This document shows positions 1-9,600 of a stretch of DNA of 43,487 nt, piece after piece. Source of the DNA: Pandoraea sp. (GTDB lineage: Bacteria; Pseudomonadota; Gammaproteobacteria; Burkholderiales; Burkholderiaceae); contig JARLJF010000098.1 in NCBI GenBank assembly GCA_031291335.1, forward strand, positions 1 through 43,487, read 5' to 3'. The translations under genes were made by a program, and so were the position numbers. Position 1 is the first letter of the stretch; the number at the start of each line of letters is the position of its first letter. The notes beneath the pieces are model-generated. The model was given only the letters and a program-made list of their open reading frames with translations. It had not been told where the DNA came from and ran no database searches.

Positions 1-1510
1 CTCGGGTGTCGCGATTGCGCCGCCGCGGGGCATGGGCGAATACGCGGTGCGGGTGTACCGGGTGTGCGACGCAGGCAGCACGACGTCGTGCCGGATCGAC
101 ACGCTGACGTATCTGACGGAGCCGATCAAGAAGACGTACTCGTCCGATCCGGATTTCAATCTGGCAGCGGTCGCGGCCAAGCAGATGGGAGCGTACGGCG
201 GGTTGTCGACGGTTGAGAACGCGGGCGAGTTCAGATTCATCGGTCAGGCCGAGGGTGCACTGCCGGTGGGCAATCCGTTGGCAGTGCCGGGGTTGATCGC
301 AATGCGAGGCGGATCGCAGACGAAGGATCTCAATATCGCGATGGTGCGAGACGGCTCGCGAGGCGCGACAGGTCCGCTGAAGATGTACAGTCCGGACGCG
401 AATGGTGGGCTGGTCCGTCAGAACATCGAGGGTGTGGCGGACATTAACAGCGAAGGCACGATTAGCGCGCGCAATGTTGTCACGGGCGCTGCTTCGGTGA
501 AAGGAAGGCTCGATCTCACCTCGGGGACTGACGAGAAGCCGGTGTTTAACAACATCGTTGGCGCAGGCAACATCGAAGGCAAGGGCGAGTTGAAGATGGC
601 GAGTGCGAGCGTCGGTGCGCTGACGGCGACCACGGATGGTGCGACGCTCACTGGCACTTTGGATCTGCAGAACAACGACATCGAATCTGCGAAGTCACTA
701 TCGGCGGACAAGGTTTCCGCCGAGAAGCTGGAGTCGAGAGACCTGAAGTCGAAGTCGGGTGTTGTTGAGTTGGGTGATTCGGTGACCGCGGGCGAGGTGT
801 GTGACGTTTGGGGACTGGGTCGAGACACCGCCGGAAGAATCTTGTCGTGTCAGTCCGATGGCAACGCGTGGCGATGGACGCTCGCGATGCACACCCCCAC
901 CGTACCTGAAGTCAAAAAGCCCGACGTTCCCGATCCTAAGGTCGTCGAGCCACCGGTCAACCGGGGACAGATCATCACGAAATTCACCTTGGTGGGCACC
1001 AATACTCCTGGCAGATCGACGGTTCCGGGCTTCAAACTTGCCAAGGCCTCGTCGGGTTCAACGCAGTGCAAGTTTTCCTCTAACCCTGCTATCCAGCACA
1101 TCAACAGCATTGCCGATGAGGCTTGGCGCGATGTTTATAAAGCCGTCGACGATGGCACCGAGCGTGTAGCCCCGAGTGAGTTCATCTACTTCCCAACCCC
1201 CCGGGAGGGCTATCGTCCGGTCGCTTCGGAACTGGTGTGTCTCTCAACGGGGAGCGTCCCTGTCTTGCTCCGGTTAGAGGAAGTGCTGGGAAATGGGCCG
1301 GTGCCTGCTCGAACCCACACAAAGATATTTCGCTCGTGGGAGGGGCGTCCCGTCGTTAATGCGGTGCTCGAGCCGATTGGACCGACGCAGACCGTTTACG
1401 AGAGCAACAAGAGCGCGTTCAGACGGAATATGAACGACTACCAGCGAATCAAATCCGTCCCGCAGGTCTACCGGCAAGGGCTGGGGGGTGGCTGGCAATC
1501 GATCAAGTGA
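1..1510 (+). CDS. PilV-like pilus-tip / shufflon-type protein, 3' part (5' end outside window)
   Basis: The reading frame is open to the left edge, so only the C-terminal ~502 residues are present; an ATG at 32 is internal and not a convincing start. The segment at about 811-876 (WGLGRDTAGRILSCQ...WRW) resembles the end of the conserved part of PilV minor pilins and shufflon-type type IVb pilus tip adhesins. Before it lies a repetitive Gly/Ser/Thr/Ala-rich stretch (about 430-780) of the kind that forms beta-rich shaft repeats. After it comes a Pro/Val/Lys linker (VPEVKKPDVPDPKVVEPP) and about 190 residues that I do not recognise, with a few cysteines. I infer a surface adhesin at a pilus tip, with the unrecognised tail as a possible receptor-binding domain. 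No 19-bp shufflon recombination repeats or invertase are visible, so a switching system is not shown. A terminator follows about 100 bases downstream. Confidence 0.6.
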   Translation, partial: SGVAIAPPRGMGEYAVRVYRVCDAGSTTSCRIDTLTYLTEPIKKTYSSDPDFNLAAVAAKQMGAYGGLSTVENAGEFRFIGQAEGALPVGNPLAVPGLIAMRGGSQTKDLNIAMVRDGSRGATGPLKMYSPDANGGLVRQNIEGVADINSEGTISARNVVTGAASVKGRLDLTSGTDEKPVFNNIVGAGNIEGKGELKMASASVGALTATTDGATLTGTLDLQNNDIESAKSLSADKVSAEKLESRDLKSKSGVVELGDSVTAGEVCDVWGLGRDTAGRILSCQSDGNAWRWTLAMHTPTVPEVKKPDVPDPKVVEPPVNRGQIITKFTLVGTNTPGRSTVPGFKLAKASSGSTQCKFSSNPAIQHINSIADEAWRDVYKAVDDGTERVAPSEFIYFPTPREGYRPVASELVCLSTGSVPVLLRLEEVLGNGPVPARTHTKIFRSWEGRPVVNAVLEPIGPTQTVYESNKSAFRRNMNDYQRIKSVPQVYRQGLGGGWQSIK

Positions 1511-1608
1511 TGCAGGTCGCGGGGGTAATGCGCCTCTCTTTGTCATCGTCACATCGACGACACATTGCACGCGTAGTCTGCGCTTGATGTCTCCTTGCCT
1601 TGTCTTTG

Positions 1609-1640
1609 AGCCGCCCGGCGTTTGCCGAGCGGCTTTTTTA
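1609..1640 (+). terminator. Rho-independent terminator after the pilV-like gene
   Basis: The arms at 1609-1619 and 1624-1634 form an 11-bp stem with one mismatch and a GTTT loop, followed by a run of T ending at 1639. It is oriented to end transcription of the pilV-like gene before the symporter gene. Confidence 0.88.
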
Positions 1641-1775
1641 TTGCCGCGTGGTTGCGTATAGGCGTTGGCGGAAAGTTATCTGGTTTCCTGTCGCGATGGA
1701 TCAAAACTTGCGATTCTCCGTCTCTTGCCCTGTTTTCATTGGGCCGATAAGCGGAAGCGACAGGAGACACGATAT

Positions 1776-3191
1776 ATGGAGCACTGGCTCAAACCGATGG
1801 TGGATGCCGTGAGCGGGGTGCTGTCAGGGTACCCCCTTGTGATTGCCTTGCTTGGTGCAGGTCTCTACTTCACCGTGCGTTTCGGTGGCATTCAGATCCG
1901 GGCGCTGTGGCATAGCGTCTGCTTGTTGCGTTCATCAGGCGGGACCTCCGGCATTTCGCCGTTTCAGGCATTTGCCACGGGATTGGCGAGTCGCGTCGGC
2001 ACGGGCAATATTGCGGGCGTCGCGGTGGCGCTGACCATCGGCGGGCCGGGCGCCATTTTCTGGATGTGGATGACGGCGCTGCTCGGCATGGCCTCCGCGT
2101 TTGTCGAATCGACGCTCGCCCAAATCTTCAAGATCCCTCACCGCGACAACACTTTCCGCGGTGGCCCGGCGTATTACATCCAGATCGGTCTCGGCTCGCG
2201 AAAATTCGGCATTCTCTTTGCGCTGGCGCTGCTCTTCACCTTCGGCTTCGCGCTCAACTCCGTGCAGTCGCACTCGATTGCCGAGGCACTGGAGGCGTCG
2301 TTCGGCTGGGACCGCACCTGGATCGGTATCGCGCTGGTGTTGATGACCGCACCGATCATTTATGGCGGCGTGCGACGTGTCGCACGCTTTGCGCAGTGGA
2401 TCGTGCCGGTGATGGCGGTGGCCTACCTCGGGCTCGCCGTCTACATCTGCATCGCCAATATCGAGCAGATCCCTGGCATGGTCGCGATGATCCTGCGTCA
2501 CGCCTTCGGACTTGAACCCGCGGCCGGCGGCATCGCCGGCTACGCCGTCAGTCAGGCGGTGTTGTTGGGGGTGAAGCGCGGCCTTTTTTCCAACGAAGCG
2601 GGTATGGGCAGCGCACCCAACGCGGCAGCGGTCGCGACGACCCGGCATCCGGTGCAACAGGGGTTGATGCAGATGTTCGGCGTGTTCTTCGACACCATCG
2701 TCGTATGTTCGGCCACTGCATTCATGATTCTGCTTTCCGGCGAGTTCATGCCGGGGGCGGCGCCCGAAGGCGCGGTACTCACACAACGCGCACTGGCGGC
2801 TCACGTAGGCAATTGGGCGGTTATTTTCACCGGCATTACCGTGTTCTTCCTCGCGTACTCGAGCGTGCTGGGCAACTACGCGTATGCCGAAGTGAACATG
2901 GACTATCTGACGCAACGGCCGTGGTTGCTCAACATCTTCCGTGCGCTGGTGCTGCTGGCCGTGATGCTCGGTTCGGTCGCCAGTCTACCGTTGGTGTGGA
3001 GCTTTGCCGACGTTGGCACCGCCATGATGGCGTTCATCAATCTGGTCGCCATCGGCATGCTGATGAAGTATGCGTTGATCGCATGGCGTGACTATCAGGC
3101 GCAACGCAAGGCGGGCGTCACTGAGCCGGTCTTCACGCGCGACGTGCTGCCGCCCGAGATGCGTGAGCGTTTGCCAAAGGATGTCTGGTGA
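1776..3191 (+). CDS. AGCS-family alanine/glycine:cation symporter
   Basis: Integral inner-membrane protein of 471 residues, the usual AGCS length, with about 10-11 hydrophobic segments across its length. Family hallmarks are the glycine-rich GLASRVGTGNIAGVA motif near residue 70 and the segment KRGLFSNEAGMGSAPNAAA in the second half, which line the substrate and sodium site in this family. It should import alanine, glycine or a similar small amino acid with sodium. The ATG at 1776 is chosen because an AGGAG sequence at 1762-1766 sits 9 bases upstream and the protein then begins at the family's normal N-terminus; an in-frame ATG at 1665 adds 37 unlikely residues. The gene is monocistronic, bounded by terminators on both sides, and converges with the livK-type gene. 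The exact substrate cannot be read from sequence. Confidence 0.93.
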   Translation: MEHWLKPMVDAVSGVLSGYPLVIALLGAGLYFTVRFGGIQIRALWHSVCLLRSSGGTSGISPFQAFATGLASRVGTGNIAGVAVALTIGGPGAIFWMWMTALLGMASAFVESTLAQIFKIPHRDNTFRGGPAYYIQIGLGSRKFGILFALALLFTFGFALNSVQSHSIAEALEASFGWDRTWIGIALVLMTAPIIYGGVRRVARFAQWIVPVMAVAYLGLAVYICIANIEQIPGMVAMILRHAFGLEPAAGGIAGYAVSQAVLLGVKRGLFSNEAGMGSAPNAAAVATTRHPVQQGLMQMFGVFFDTIVVCSATAFMILLSGEFMPGAAPEGAVLTQRALAAHVGNWAVIFTGITVFFLAYSSVLGNYAYAEVNMDYLTQRPWLLNIFRALVLLAVMLGSVASLPLVWSFADVGTAMMAFINLVAIGMLMKYALIAWRDYQAQRKAGVTEPVFTRDVLPPEMRERLPKDVW

Positions 3192-3234
3192 TATGTCGAT
3201 GACGCCCTGACGGCGTCGCCACGCACCGCAAAAC

Positions 3235-3270
3235 ACAAGGGCCGGTGAGTCATCCTCACCGGCCCTTGTT
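3235..3270. terminator. Bidirectional terminator between convergent genes
   Basis: A 15-bp perfect inverted repeat (3235-3249 with 3255-3269) has a 5-base loop and A/T-rich ends, located between the convergent symporter and binding-protein genes. It can serve both strands, although the T-tract is short. Confidence 0.75.
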
Positions 3271-3299
3271 GATGGTGCTGCTATCGAAGCGTCGTCAGC

Positions 3300-4442
3300 T
3301 TACTTGCCGCCGACGGTCTCCAGCACGGTCCACTTGCCGTCGACCACCTTGTAGACGGTGATCGAACCGTACTTCAGATCGCCGACGTTGTCGTAAGCCA
3401 GCTCACGCGTGGTCACGCCCGGCATGCTCGTCTTCGCCAGCATCGGCAGATACTTCGCCGGATCGGTCGAGTTGGCCTTCTTGATGGCCGACATCATCGC
3501 CATGGCGCCGTCATAGGCATACGGCGAATAGGTTTCCGGGCCGCTACCGAACTTGGCCTTGTAGCGCGACTCGTACGCGGGGCCGCCAGGCATCTTGTCC
3601 AGCGGCAGTCCGGCGAGCGAGACGACCGAACCGTTGGCGGCGTCGCCGGCGATCTTCAGGAACGCGTCCGACTTGACCATTTCGCCGGCCATCAGCGTCG
3701 TCTTCATGCCCAGTTCGCGCATTTGCTTGGCGAGCGGACCGGCTTGCTGGTCAGCACCGCCGTAGAAGATCACGTCCGGATTGGCACGCTTGAGGTTGGT
3801 CAGAATGGCGCGGAAGTCCACCGCCTTGTCGGTGGAGTACTCGCGGCGCACGATCTTGCCGCCAGCGGCCTTGGCCGCCTTCTCGAACTCGTCGGCCAGG
3901 CCCTGACCGTAAGCGGTGCGATCGTCGACGATGGCGATGTTCTTGAAGCCCAGCTTCTTGACGGCGAAGTTACCGACGACCGAACCCTGCTGAATGTCCG
4001 AGGTCATCATGCGGAACGTCGTCTTGAAACCCTGCTTGGTGTATTCCGGGGCCGTCGCCATGGCGATTTCGGGGATACCGGCCTGCGCGTAAATACGCGA
4101 CGCCGGAATCGTCGTGCCGGAGTTGAAGTGGCCGAGCATGCCCTTGATGCCGTTGTCGACCAGCTTCTGTGCGACCAGCGAACCCTGACGCGGGTCGGCC
4201 TGATCGTCTTCGGCCTGCAACACGAACTTCACGGGCTTGCCGTCGATGGTCGGCTTGGTGGCGTTGTATTCGTCAACGGCGAGCTGGATGCCGTTCTGCA
4301 TGTCCTTGCCGTAGTGCGCCTGGGCGCCCGTGAGCGGTGCGGCAAAACCCAGCTTCACTTCCTGCGCCTGTTGCGCACCGGCGGTGCCGAACGCGAGCAG
4401 GCCCGCGACTGCGACTGCGCTGAGCGTAAGCTTCGATTGCAT
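3300..4442 (-). CDS. Branched-chain amino acid ABC transporter periplasmic binding protein (LivK/LivJ type)
   Basis: 380-residue type I periplasmic binding protein. A cleavable signal peptide (MQSKLTLSAVAVAGLLAFGTAGAQ) is followed by the family opening VKLGFAAPLTGAQAHYGKDM and, further on, LGHFNSGTTIPASRIYAQAG, which matches the ligand-loop region of Leu/Ile/Val binding proteins. It should bind branched-chain or related amino acids in the periplasm and deliver them to a LivHMGF permease; no permease or ATPase genes are adjacent, so it is encoded apart from its transporter. The ATG at 4442 has AGGAGA 8 bases upstream; a longer frame to 4562 lacks a signal peptide at its start and is rejected. 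It lies 209 bases downstream of putP on the same strand, with its own likely promoter in that gap. Confidence 0.93.
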   Translation of the reverse strand: MQSKLTLSAVAVAGLLAFGTAGAQQAQEVKLGFAAPLTGAQAHYGKDMQNGIQLAVDEYNATKPTIDGKPVKFVLQAEDDQADPRQGSLVAQKLVDNGIKGMLGHFNSGTTIPASRIYAQAGIPEIAMATAPEYTKQGFKTTFRMMTSDIQQGSVVGNFAVKKLGFKNIAIVDDRTAYGQGLADEFEKAAKAAGGKIVRREYSTDKAVDFRAILTNLKRANPDVIFYGGADQQAGPLAKQMRELGMKTTLMAGEMVKSDAFLKIAGDAANGSVVSLAGLPLDKMPGGPAYESRYKAKFGSGPETYSPYAYDGAMAMMSAIKKANSTDPAKYLPMLAKTSMPGVTTRELAYDNVGDLKYGSITVYKVVDGKWTVLETVGGK

Positions 4443-4651
4443 CAACCATCTCCTTGCATGTGTATGTCGTTGAGTGGCGCGTTTGCGGGATCGCCGCGGC
4501 GCGCTTTTCTTGGATCGCCGTCGGGACAAGGCCGGTCGGGCCCGGGACGGCATGAATCGCAATCAAACGCATAATGCGTCCGACGCGGCAGTATTGGATG
4601 GCTGCGCGCGCCGGTCAAGAGGGACATATTCCGATAGATGGTGCTACCCGC

Positions 4652-6205
4652 TTATGGCGACGGTTGCGCCGCCGGCGCGTTGGCGCCCCCCGTACCATCC
4701 GAGCCACCCGCCGCGCCTTGCTGGATCTCGCGCAGGGCGGCTTCGGCGGCCGCGTAGCGGGCGAGCACTTCTGCGCTTGGCGCCCGGCCGAGGAGACTTA
4801 CGCCGACGAGCGCCAGACTGCCCAGCACAAACCCCGGCAGGATTTCGTACAGGTCCCACCAGCCGAACTGCTTCCAGATCAGCACGGTGGCCGCACCCAC
4901 GACAATGCCTGCCAACGCCCCGTTGCGGGTGACGCGCGGCCACAGCAGCGTGGCGAGCACCAGCGGACCGAAGGCCGCCCCAAAACCTGCCCAGGCATAG
5001 CTCACCATGCCGAGCACACGGCTTTCCGGATCGAGCGCCAGCAGCACCGCGACGACCGCCACGGCCAGTACCATCGCCCGACCAATCCACACGAGCCGGC
5101 GCTGACTCACCGGCCCGCGCGCGAAGGTCTTGTACAAGTCTTCGGTCAACGCGCTGGCGCACACCAGCAACTGACACGACAACGTGCTCATGACGGCCGC
5201 CAGAATCGCGGCCAGCAGCACGCCCGCGAGCCACGGCGTGAAGAGTTGTGTCGTCAGCGCCATGAAGATCGTTTCCGGGTTCGCCGTCACGCCCGCACCG
5301 ATATCCGGTCGTGCGCTGTAGAACGCCAGTCCGAAGAAGCCCACGGCCACCGCACCGGTCAGGCACAACACCATCCATGTCATGCAGATGCGGCGTGCCT
5401 GCGGAATCGCGGCGGCCGAGCGCGCGGCCATGAAGCGCACCAGGATGTGCGGCTGCCCGAAGTAGCCGAGGCCCCAGGCGAGCATCGAGATCACGCCGAT
5501 GGGCGCAAGATCGCCGAACCAATCGGTGTGCGCCGGATGCACCGCCGTGACGGCGTCGATCGCCGCCGCCGGGCTGCCATCCAGCGCGATCACGGCAATC
5601 GGCGTGACGACCAGAGCGGCGAACATCAACGATGCCTGCACCGTATCCGTCCAGCTCACCGCAAGAAAGCCGCCGATGAACACATAGGTGATGGTCGCTA
5701 CCGCGCCAATCCATAACGCCGTGTGGTATTCGAGGCCGAACATCGTCTCGAACAGACGGGCGCCGGCCACCACCCCTGAGGCGCAATAGATCGTGAAGAA
5801 GATCAGGATCACGAGCGCCGTGACGATACGCAGCACATGGCTGCGGTCGCCGAAGCGCTGCGTGAGGTATTCAGGTAGCGTTAGCGCGTTGCCGCAGACC
5901 TCCGTGTGCACGCGCAGGCGCGCGGCCACCAGACGCCAGTTCGCCCACGCACCGGCCGCCAGGCCGATGGCGATCCAGACGCCGGACAGGCCGCCCACGT
6001 AAATGGCACCCGGCAGCCCGAGCAGCAACCAGCCGCTCATGTCGGAAGCGCCGGCGGAGAGCGCGGTGACGAAGCTGCCGAGGCGGCGTCCACCGAGGAT
6101 GTAGTCGGAGAGATTGTTGGTGGAGCGATAGCCTAGCCATCCGATCACCAGCATCAATAGCAGATAGACGGTGAACGACACCGCAGTGGGATTCCAAAGG
6201 GACAT
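4652..6205 (-). CDS. putP: Sodium/proline symporter
   Basis: 517-residue sodium:solute symporter (SSS/SLC5) with about 13 membrane spans, matching PutP in length. Visible markers are the N-terminal YRSTNNLSDYILGGRRLG segment, the conserved SAGASDMSGWLLLGLPG motif, and MSTLSCQLLVCAS, whose Ser-Thr pair corresponds to the second sodium site of PutP. The C-terminal tail is Ala/Gly/Pro-rich and probably unstructured. It imports proline across the inner membrane to feed PutA. The ATG at 6205 has AGGAGG 8 bases upstream; an in-frame upstream ATG at 6256 is ignored. A PutA-type GTTGCAAC palindrome lies 62-69 bases upstream, so repression by PutA and relief by proline is likely. Here putP and putA are tandem, not divergent as in enteric bacteria. 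Confidence 0.93.
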   Translation of the reverse strand: MSLWNPTAVSFTVYLLLMLVIGWLGYRSTNNLSDYILGGRRLGSFVTALSAGASDMSGWLLLGLPGAIYVGGLSGVWIAIGLAAGAWANWRLVAARLRVHTEVCGNALTLPEYLTQRFGDRSHVLRIVTALVILIFFTIYCASGVVAGARLFETMFGLEYHTALWIGAVATITYVFIGGFLAVSWTDTVQASLMFAALVVTPIAVIALDGSPAAAIDAVTAVHPAHTDWFGDLAPIGVISMLAWGLGYFGQPHILVRFMAARSAAAIPQARRICMTWMVLCLTGAVAVGFFGLAFYSARPDIGAGVTANPETIFMALTTQLFTPWLAGVLLAAILAAVMSTLSCQLLVCASALTEDLYKTFARGPVSQRRLVWIGRAMVLAVAVVAVLLALDPESRVLGMVSYAWAGFGAAFGPLVLATLLWPRVTRNGALAGIVVGAATVLIWKQFGWWDLYEILPGFVLGSLALVGVSLLGRAPSAEVLARYAAAEAALREIQQGAAGGSDGTGGANAPAAQPSP

Positions 6206-6266
6206 GTAGCCTCCTTGAGCGTCGGTGTCACGCGCGTCGGGCACATCTCCCGGCATGACGAAAGAG

Positions 6267-6274
6267 GTTGCAAC
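6267..6274. promoter_or_regulatory. Probable PutA operator ahead of putP
   Basis: GTTGCAAC is a perfect 8-bp palindrome containing the GTTGCA recognition sequence known for E. coli PutA on both strands. It lies 62 bases upstream of the putP start codon, a position consistent with promoter repression. The motif is short, so the support comes from position and from the second site ahead of putA. Confidence 0.6.
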
Positions 6275-6594
6275 GCGGGACGACGACCGCTGTGGCCGAC
6301 GATACGTGTCGCCGGCACGGGTTAACCGCGCTCACCGCGCGAAGGCGGGAAGACGCGTGAGATGTCGGGGGCGGGCGCGAAGATACCGCGAATGCGCGTA
6401 ATGCGCGTAACTACGGGAAATGCGGTGGGACGCGGGAGGCGGGGGGGCGGCAGGGGCGAGGGGGCGTCGCCGCCAATGCAGAGGGGCGCATCGCGGCCGT
6501 CAGTGTCCCGAAGCACAGGAGATTGACGGCCGCGAGGGGCGGAGCGACGTTACTGACGGTGTGACCGGTCGTCGATGCGTACCGACAGATTTAG

Positions 6595-6616
6595 GACGAA
6601 TCCAACAGGATTCGTC
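6595..6616 (-). terminator. Stem-loop downstream of putA, possible weak terminator
   Basis: Perfect 9-bp arms (GACGAATCC and its complement) with a 4-base loop lie 75 bases past the putA stop. The minus-strand sequence after it has no clear T-run, so it may be a 3' stabilising hairpin or a factor-dependent stop rather than a classical terminator. Confidence 0.4.
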
Positions 6617-6690
6617 GCAAGACCTGACGGCTTGCCTGGATCAACCGGCCACGAATCAGCCACGAAGTACCCGATGAAGTAGCCGACGAA

Positions 6691-9600
6691 TCAGCCGATG
6701 GTCATGAGGTTGGCGTTACCGCCTGCCGCTGCCGTGTTGACGGACACCGAGCGCTCGCACAGCAGACGCTCCAGTGCGTAGTCGTCACCGGCCGCCAATG
6801 CCTCGGGGGCCAGACCTTGCATCGACAGAATCGGCCCGTTACGGGTGGCGATGCGACGGTTCAGCGCGCGCAGCTCGTCGCTGTCACCTTCGAACAGCAC
6901 GGCGGCGAGTGACGGCTCGGCGGCGGCGTCCGCACCGGCCGCCAGCACCGAGGCGCGGCCCCCCAGCGGGGCGGGCAGGGCGCTCACCAGCTCACGGGCG
7001 GCGGCGCTGTCGGTGAAGACGGCGTTGTTGCCCGTTGCCAGCACGGCGGCCAGTTGCGTGCGCGCCCCCAGCGGCGTGGCAGCCACGCACAGCACCGGGC
7101 CACGCGGCTCCAGACCGTAGGTGTTGCGCTCGCCGGTCGGTCCCGGCAGGACGGCGGTCGCATCGAGCGCCGACGTCGCCAGATAACGGTCGACGCGATC
7201 GATCGCGGCGGTGCTGTCTGCCGTGTTGCCCTTCGCGTGCAGCCAGTCGCGGTAGCTCACCAGCGGCGAGAGCGCGGCTTCGTTGCGATGGAGTTCCGGG
7301 GCCAAGGCTGCCGGGCGCGTCGCAAGCAGACGCGGCAGATACATCGGGCCGCCTGCTTTCGGACCCGTCCCAGACAAACCTTCACCGCCGAACGGTTGCA
7401 CGCCGACCACTGCACCGATCACGTTCCGGTTCACGTAGACGTTGCCGACATGCGCGCGTTCCGTCACGTAGGCGATGGTTTCATCGATACGCGTATGCAC
7501 GCCGAATGTCAGGCCGTAGCCGGTGCCGTTGATCTGATCGAGCAGCTTGTCGAGATGCGCACGCTTGAAGCGGATCACGTGCAGCACCGGGCCGAAGACT
7601 TCGCGTTGCAGCGCCTTCAGGTCGGTCAGCTCGATCAGCGTTGGCGGCACGAAGGTGCCGTGGCGGGCGGCGTCCGGCAGCGTGAGTTGTTCGACCGGGA
7701 AGCCCTTGCCGCGCATCTGTTCGATGTGGTGGTTGATGCCGCTCTGCGCTTCGGCGTCGATCACCGGGCCGACGTCGATGGCCAGACGATCCGGGTTGCC
7801 GATCGCCAGCTCCTGCATCGCGCCCTTGAGCATGTGCAGCGTTTTGTCGGCGATGTCGTCTTGCAGGCACAGCACGCGCAGCGCCGAGCAGCGTTGACCC
7901 GCCGAATCGAAGGCCGATGCGAGCACGTCGTACACGACCTGTTCGGGCAGCGCCGACGAGTCGACGATCATCGCGTTCTGACCGCCAGTCTCGGCGATCA
8001 GCGGGATCGGACGGCCGTTGGCGTCGAGGCGTTCGGCCAGCGTGCGCGCAATGATGCGAGCCACTTCGGTCGAACCGGTAAACATCACGGCCTTGGTGCG
8101 GGTATCGGCCACTAGTGCGGCACCCACGGTTTCGCCCGTGCCCGGCAACAGTTGCAGCGCACCGGACGGAACGCCGGCCGCTTGCATGAGGCGAACCGCT
8201 TCGGCGGCGATCAGCGGCGTTTGCTCTGCGGGCTTGGCGATGACCGGGTTACCGGCCGCCAGCGCAGCGGCCACCTGACCCACGAAGATCGCGAGCGGGA
8301 AGTTCCACGGGCTGATGCACAGCACCGGACCCAGCGGGCGGTGCGTGTCGTTGGAGAAGCCCTGACGGATCTGCGCGGCGTAGTAGCGCAGGAAGTCGAC
8401 GGCCTCGCGCACTTCGGCCACGGCGTTGGGCAGCGACTTGCCCGCTTCGCGCACACACAGACCCATGAGCGTGGGCATGTGGGCTTCGAGCAGATCGGCC
8501 GAGCGCATCAGGCAGTCGGCGCGCTCTTCGACCGGCGTGGCTTGCCAGATCGGGGCAGCGGCGACGGCATGCGCGAGCGCGGCTTCCACGTCTGCCGAGG
8601 TGGCTTCGATGACCTGACCGACTACATCGCGCAGATCGGCCGGGTTACGCACGGCACGCGGCGAGCCCGTGGTGCGTTCGCCATCGGCAAGCAGCGGGGC
8701 GGCGCGCCACTGCGTGCCGGCGCTGGCAAGCAGGGCCGACGACAGCGAGGCGAGACGGTGTTCGTTCGACAGATCGAAGCCCGACGAGTTGGCTCGCGAC
8801 GTGCCGTACAGATCGCGCGGCAGCGCAATCTTGGCGTGTGGCGCGCCGAGCGGTTGCACCTTCTCGGCTTCCGAAATCGGATCGGCGATCAGTTCGTCGA
8901 CGCTGACGGTTTCATCCGCAATGCGGTTCACGAACGAGGTGTTCGCGCCGTTCTCGAGCAAACGGCGCACGAGGTAGGCGAGCAGCGTTTCGTGCGTGCC
9001 GACCGGGGCGTACACGCGGCACGGACGCGCGAGCTTGCCCGAGGCGATGGGGCCGACGACTTCTTCGTAGAGCGGCTCGCCCATGCCGTGCAGGCACTGG
9101 AATTCGTACTGGCCCGGGTAGTAGTTGTTGCCCGCGAGGTGATAGATCGCCGAGAGCGTATGGGCGTTGTGCGTGGCGAACTGCGGATAGATCGCGTCCG
9201 GCACGGCGAGCAGCTTTTTCGCGCAGGCGAGGTACGACACGTCGGTGTAGATCTTGCGCGTATAGACCGGGTAGCCTTCAAGGCCGTCGACCTGCGCGCG
9301 CTTGATTTCCGTATCCCAGTAAGCGCCCTTGACCAGGCGCACCATGATGCGGTGACGGCTGCGGCGTGCCAGATCGATGATGAAGTCGATCACGAACGGG
9401 CAGCGTTTCTGATAGGCCTGCACCACGAAACCGATGCCGTTCCAGCCGGCCAGTTCGGGATCGAAGCACAGCGCTTCGAGCAGATCGAGCGAGATTTCAA
9501 GGCGGTCGGCTTCTTCGGCGTCGATATTCAGGCCGATGTCATACGAGCGGGCCAGCTTGGCGAGCGCTTGCACGCGCGGCAGCAGTTCCGTGAGCGCGCG

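Larger units (their letters stand above)
6206..6690. other. putA-putP intergenic region (485 bases)
   Basis: No gene is seen here. The putP-proximal end carries the GTTGCAAC operator-like palindrome (6267-6274) and the putP ribosome-binding site. The putA-proximal end carries a perfect 9-bp stem-loop (6595-6616). A short tandem duplication of a 9-base unit AATGCGCGT occupies 6391-6408. The length suggests that putP has its own promoter rather than relying only on read-through from putA. Confidence 0.6.

Noticed and set aside
241..310. Possible shufflon-type recombination sequence in the pilV-like gene
   Set aside because: A loosely similar stretch near 280 does not match the known 19-bp repeat and is not duplicated.
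1935..2915. 326-codon minus-strand frame inside the symporter gene
   Set aside because: The plus strand encodes a clear AGCS symporter; the minus-strand translation is His/Arg-rich shadow sequence.
6391..6408. Tandem 9-base repeat AATGCGCGT
   Set aside because: Only two units, with no link to a promoter or hairpin; probably a slippage product.
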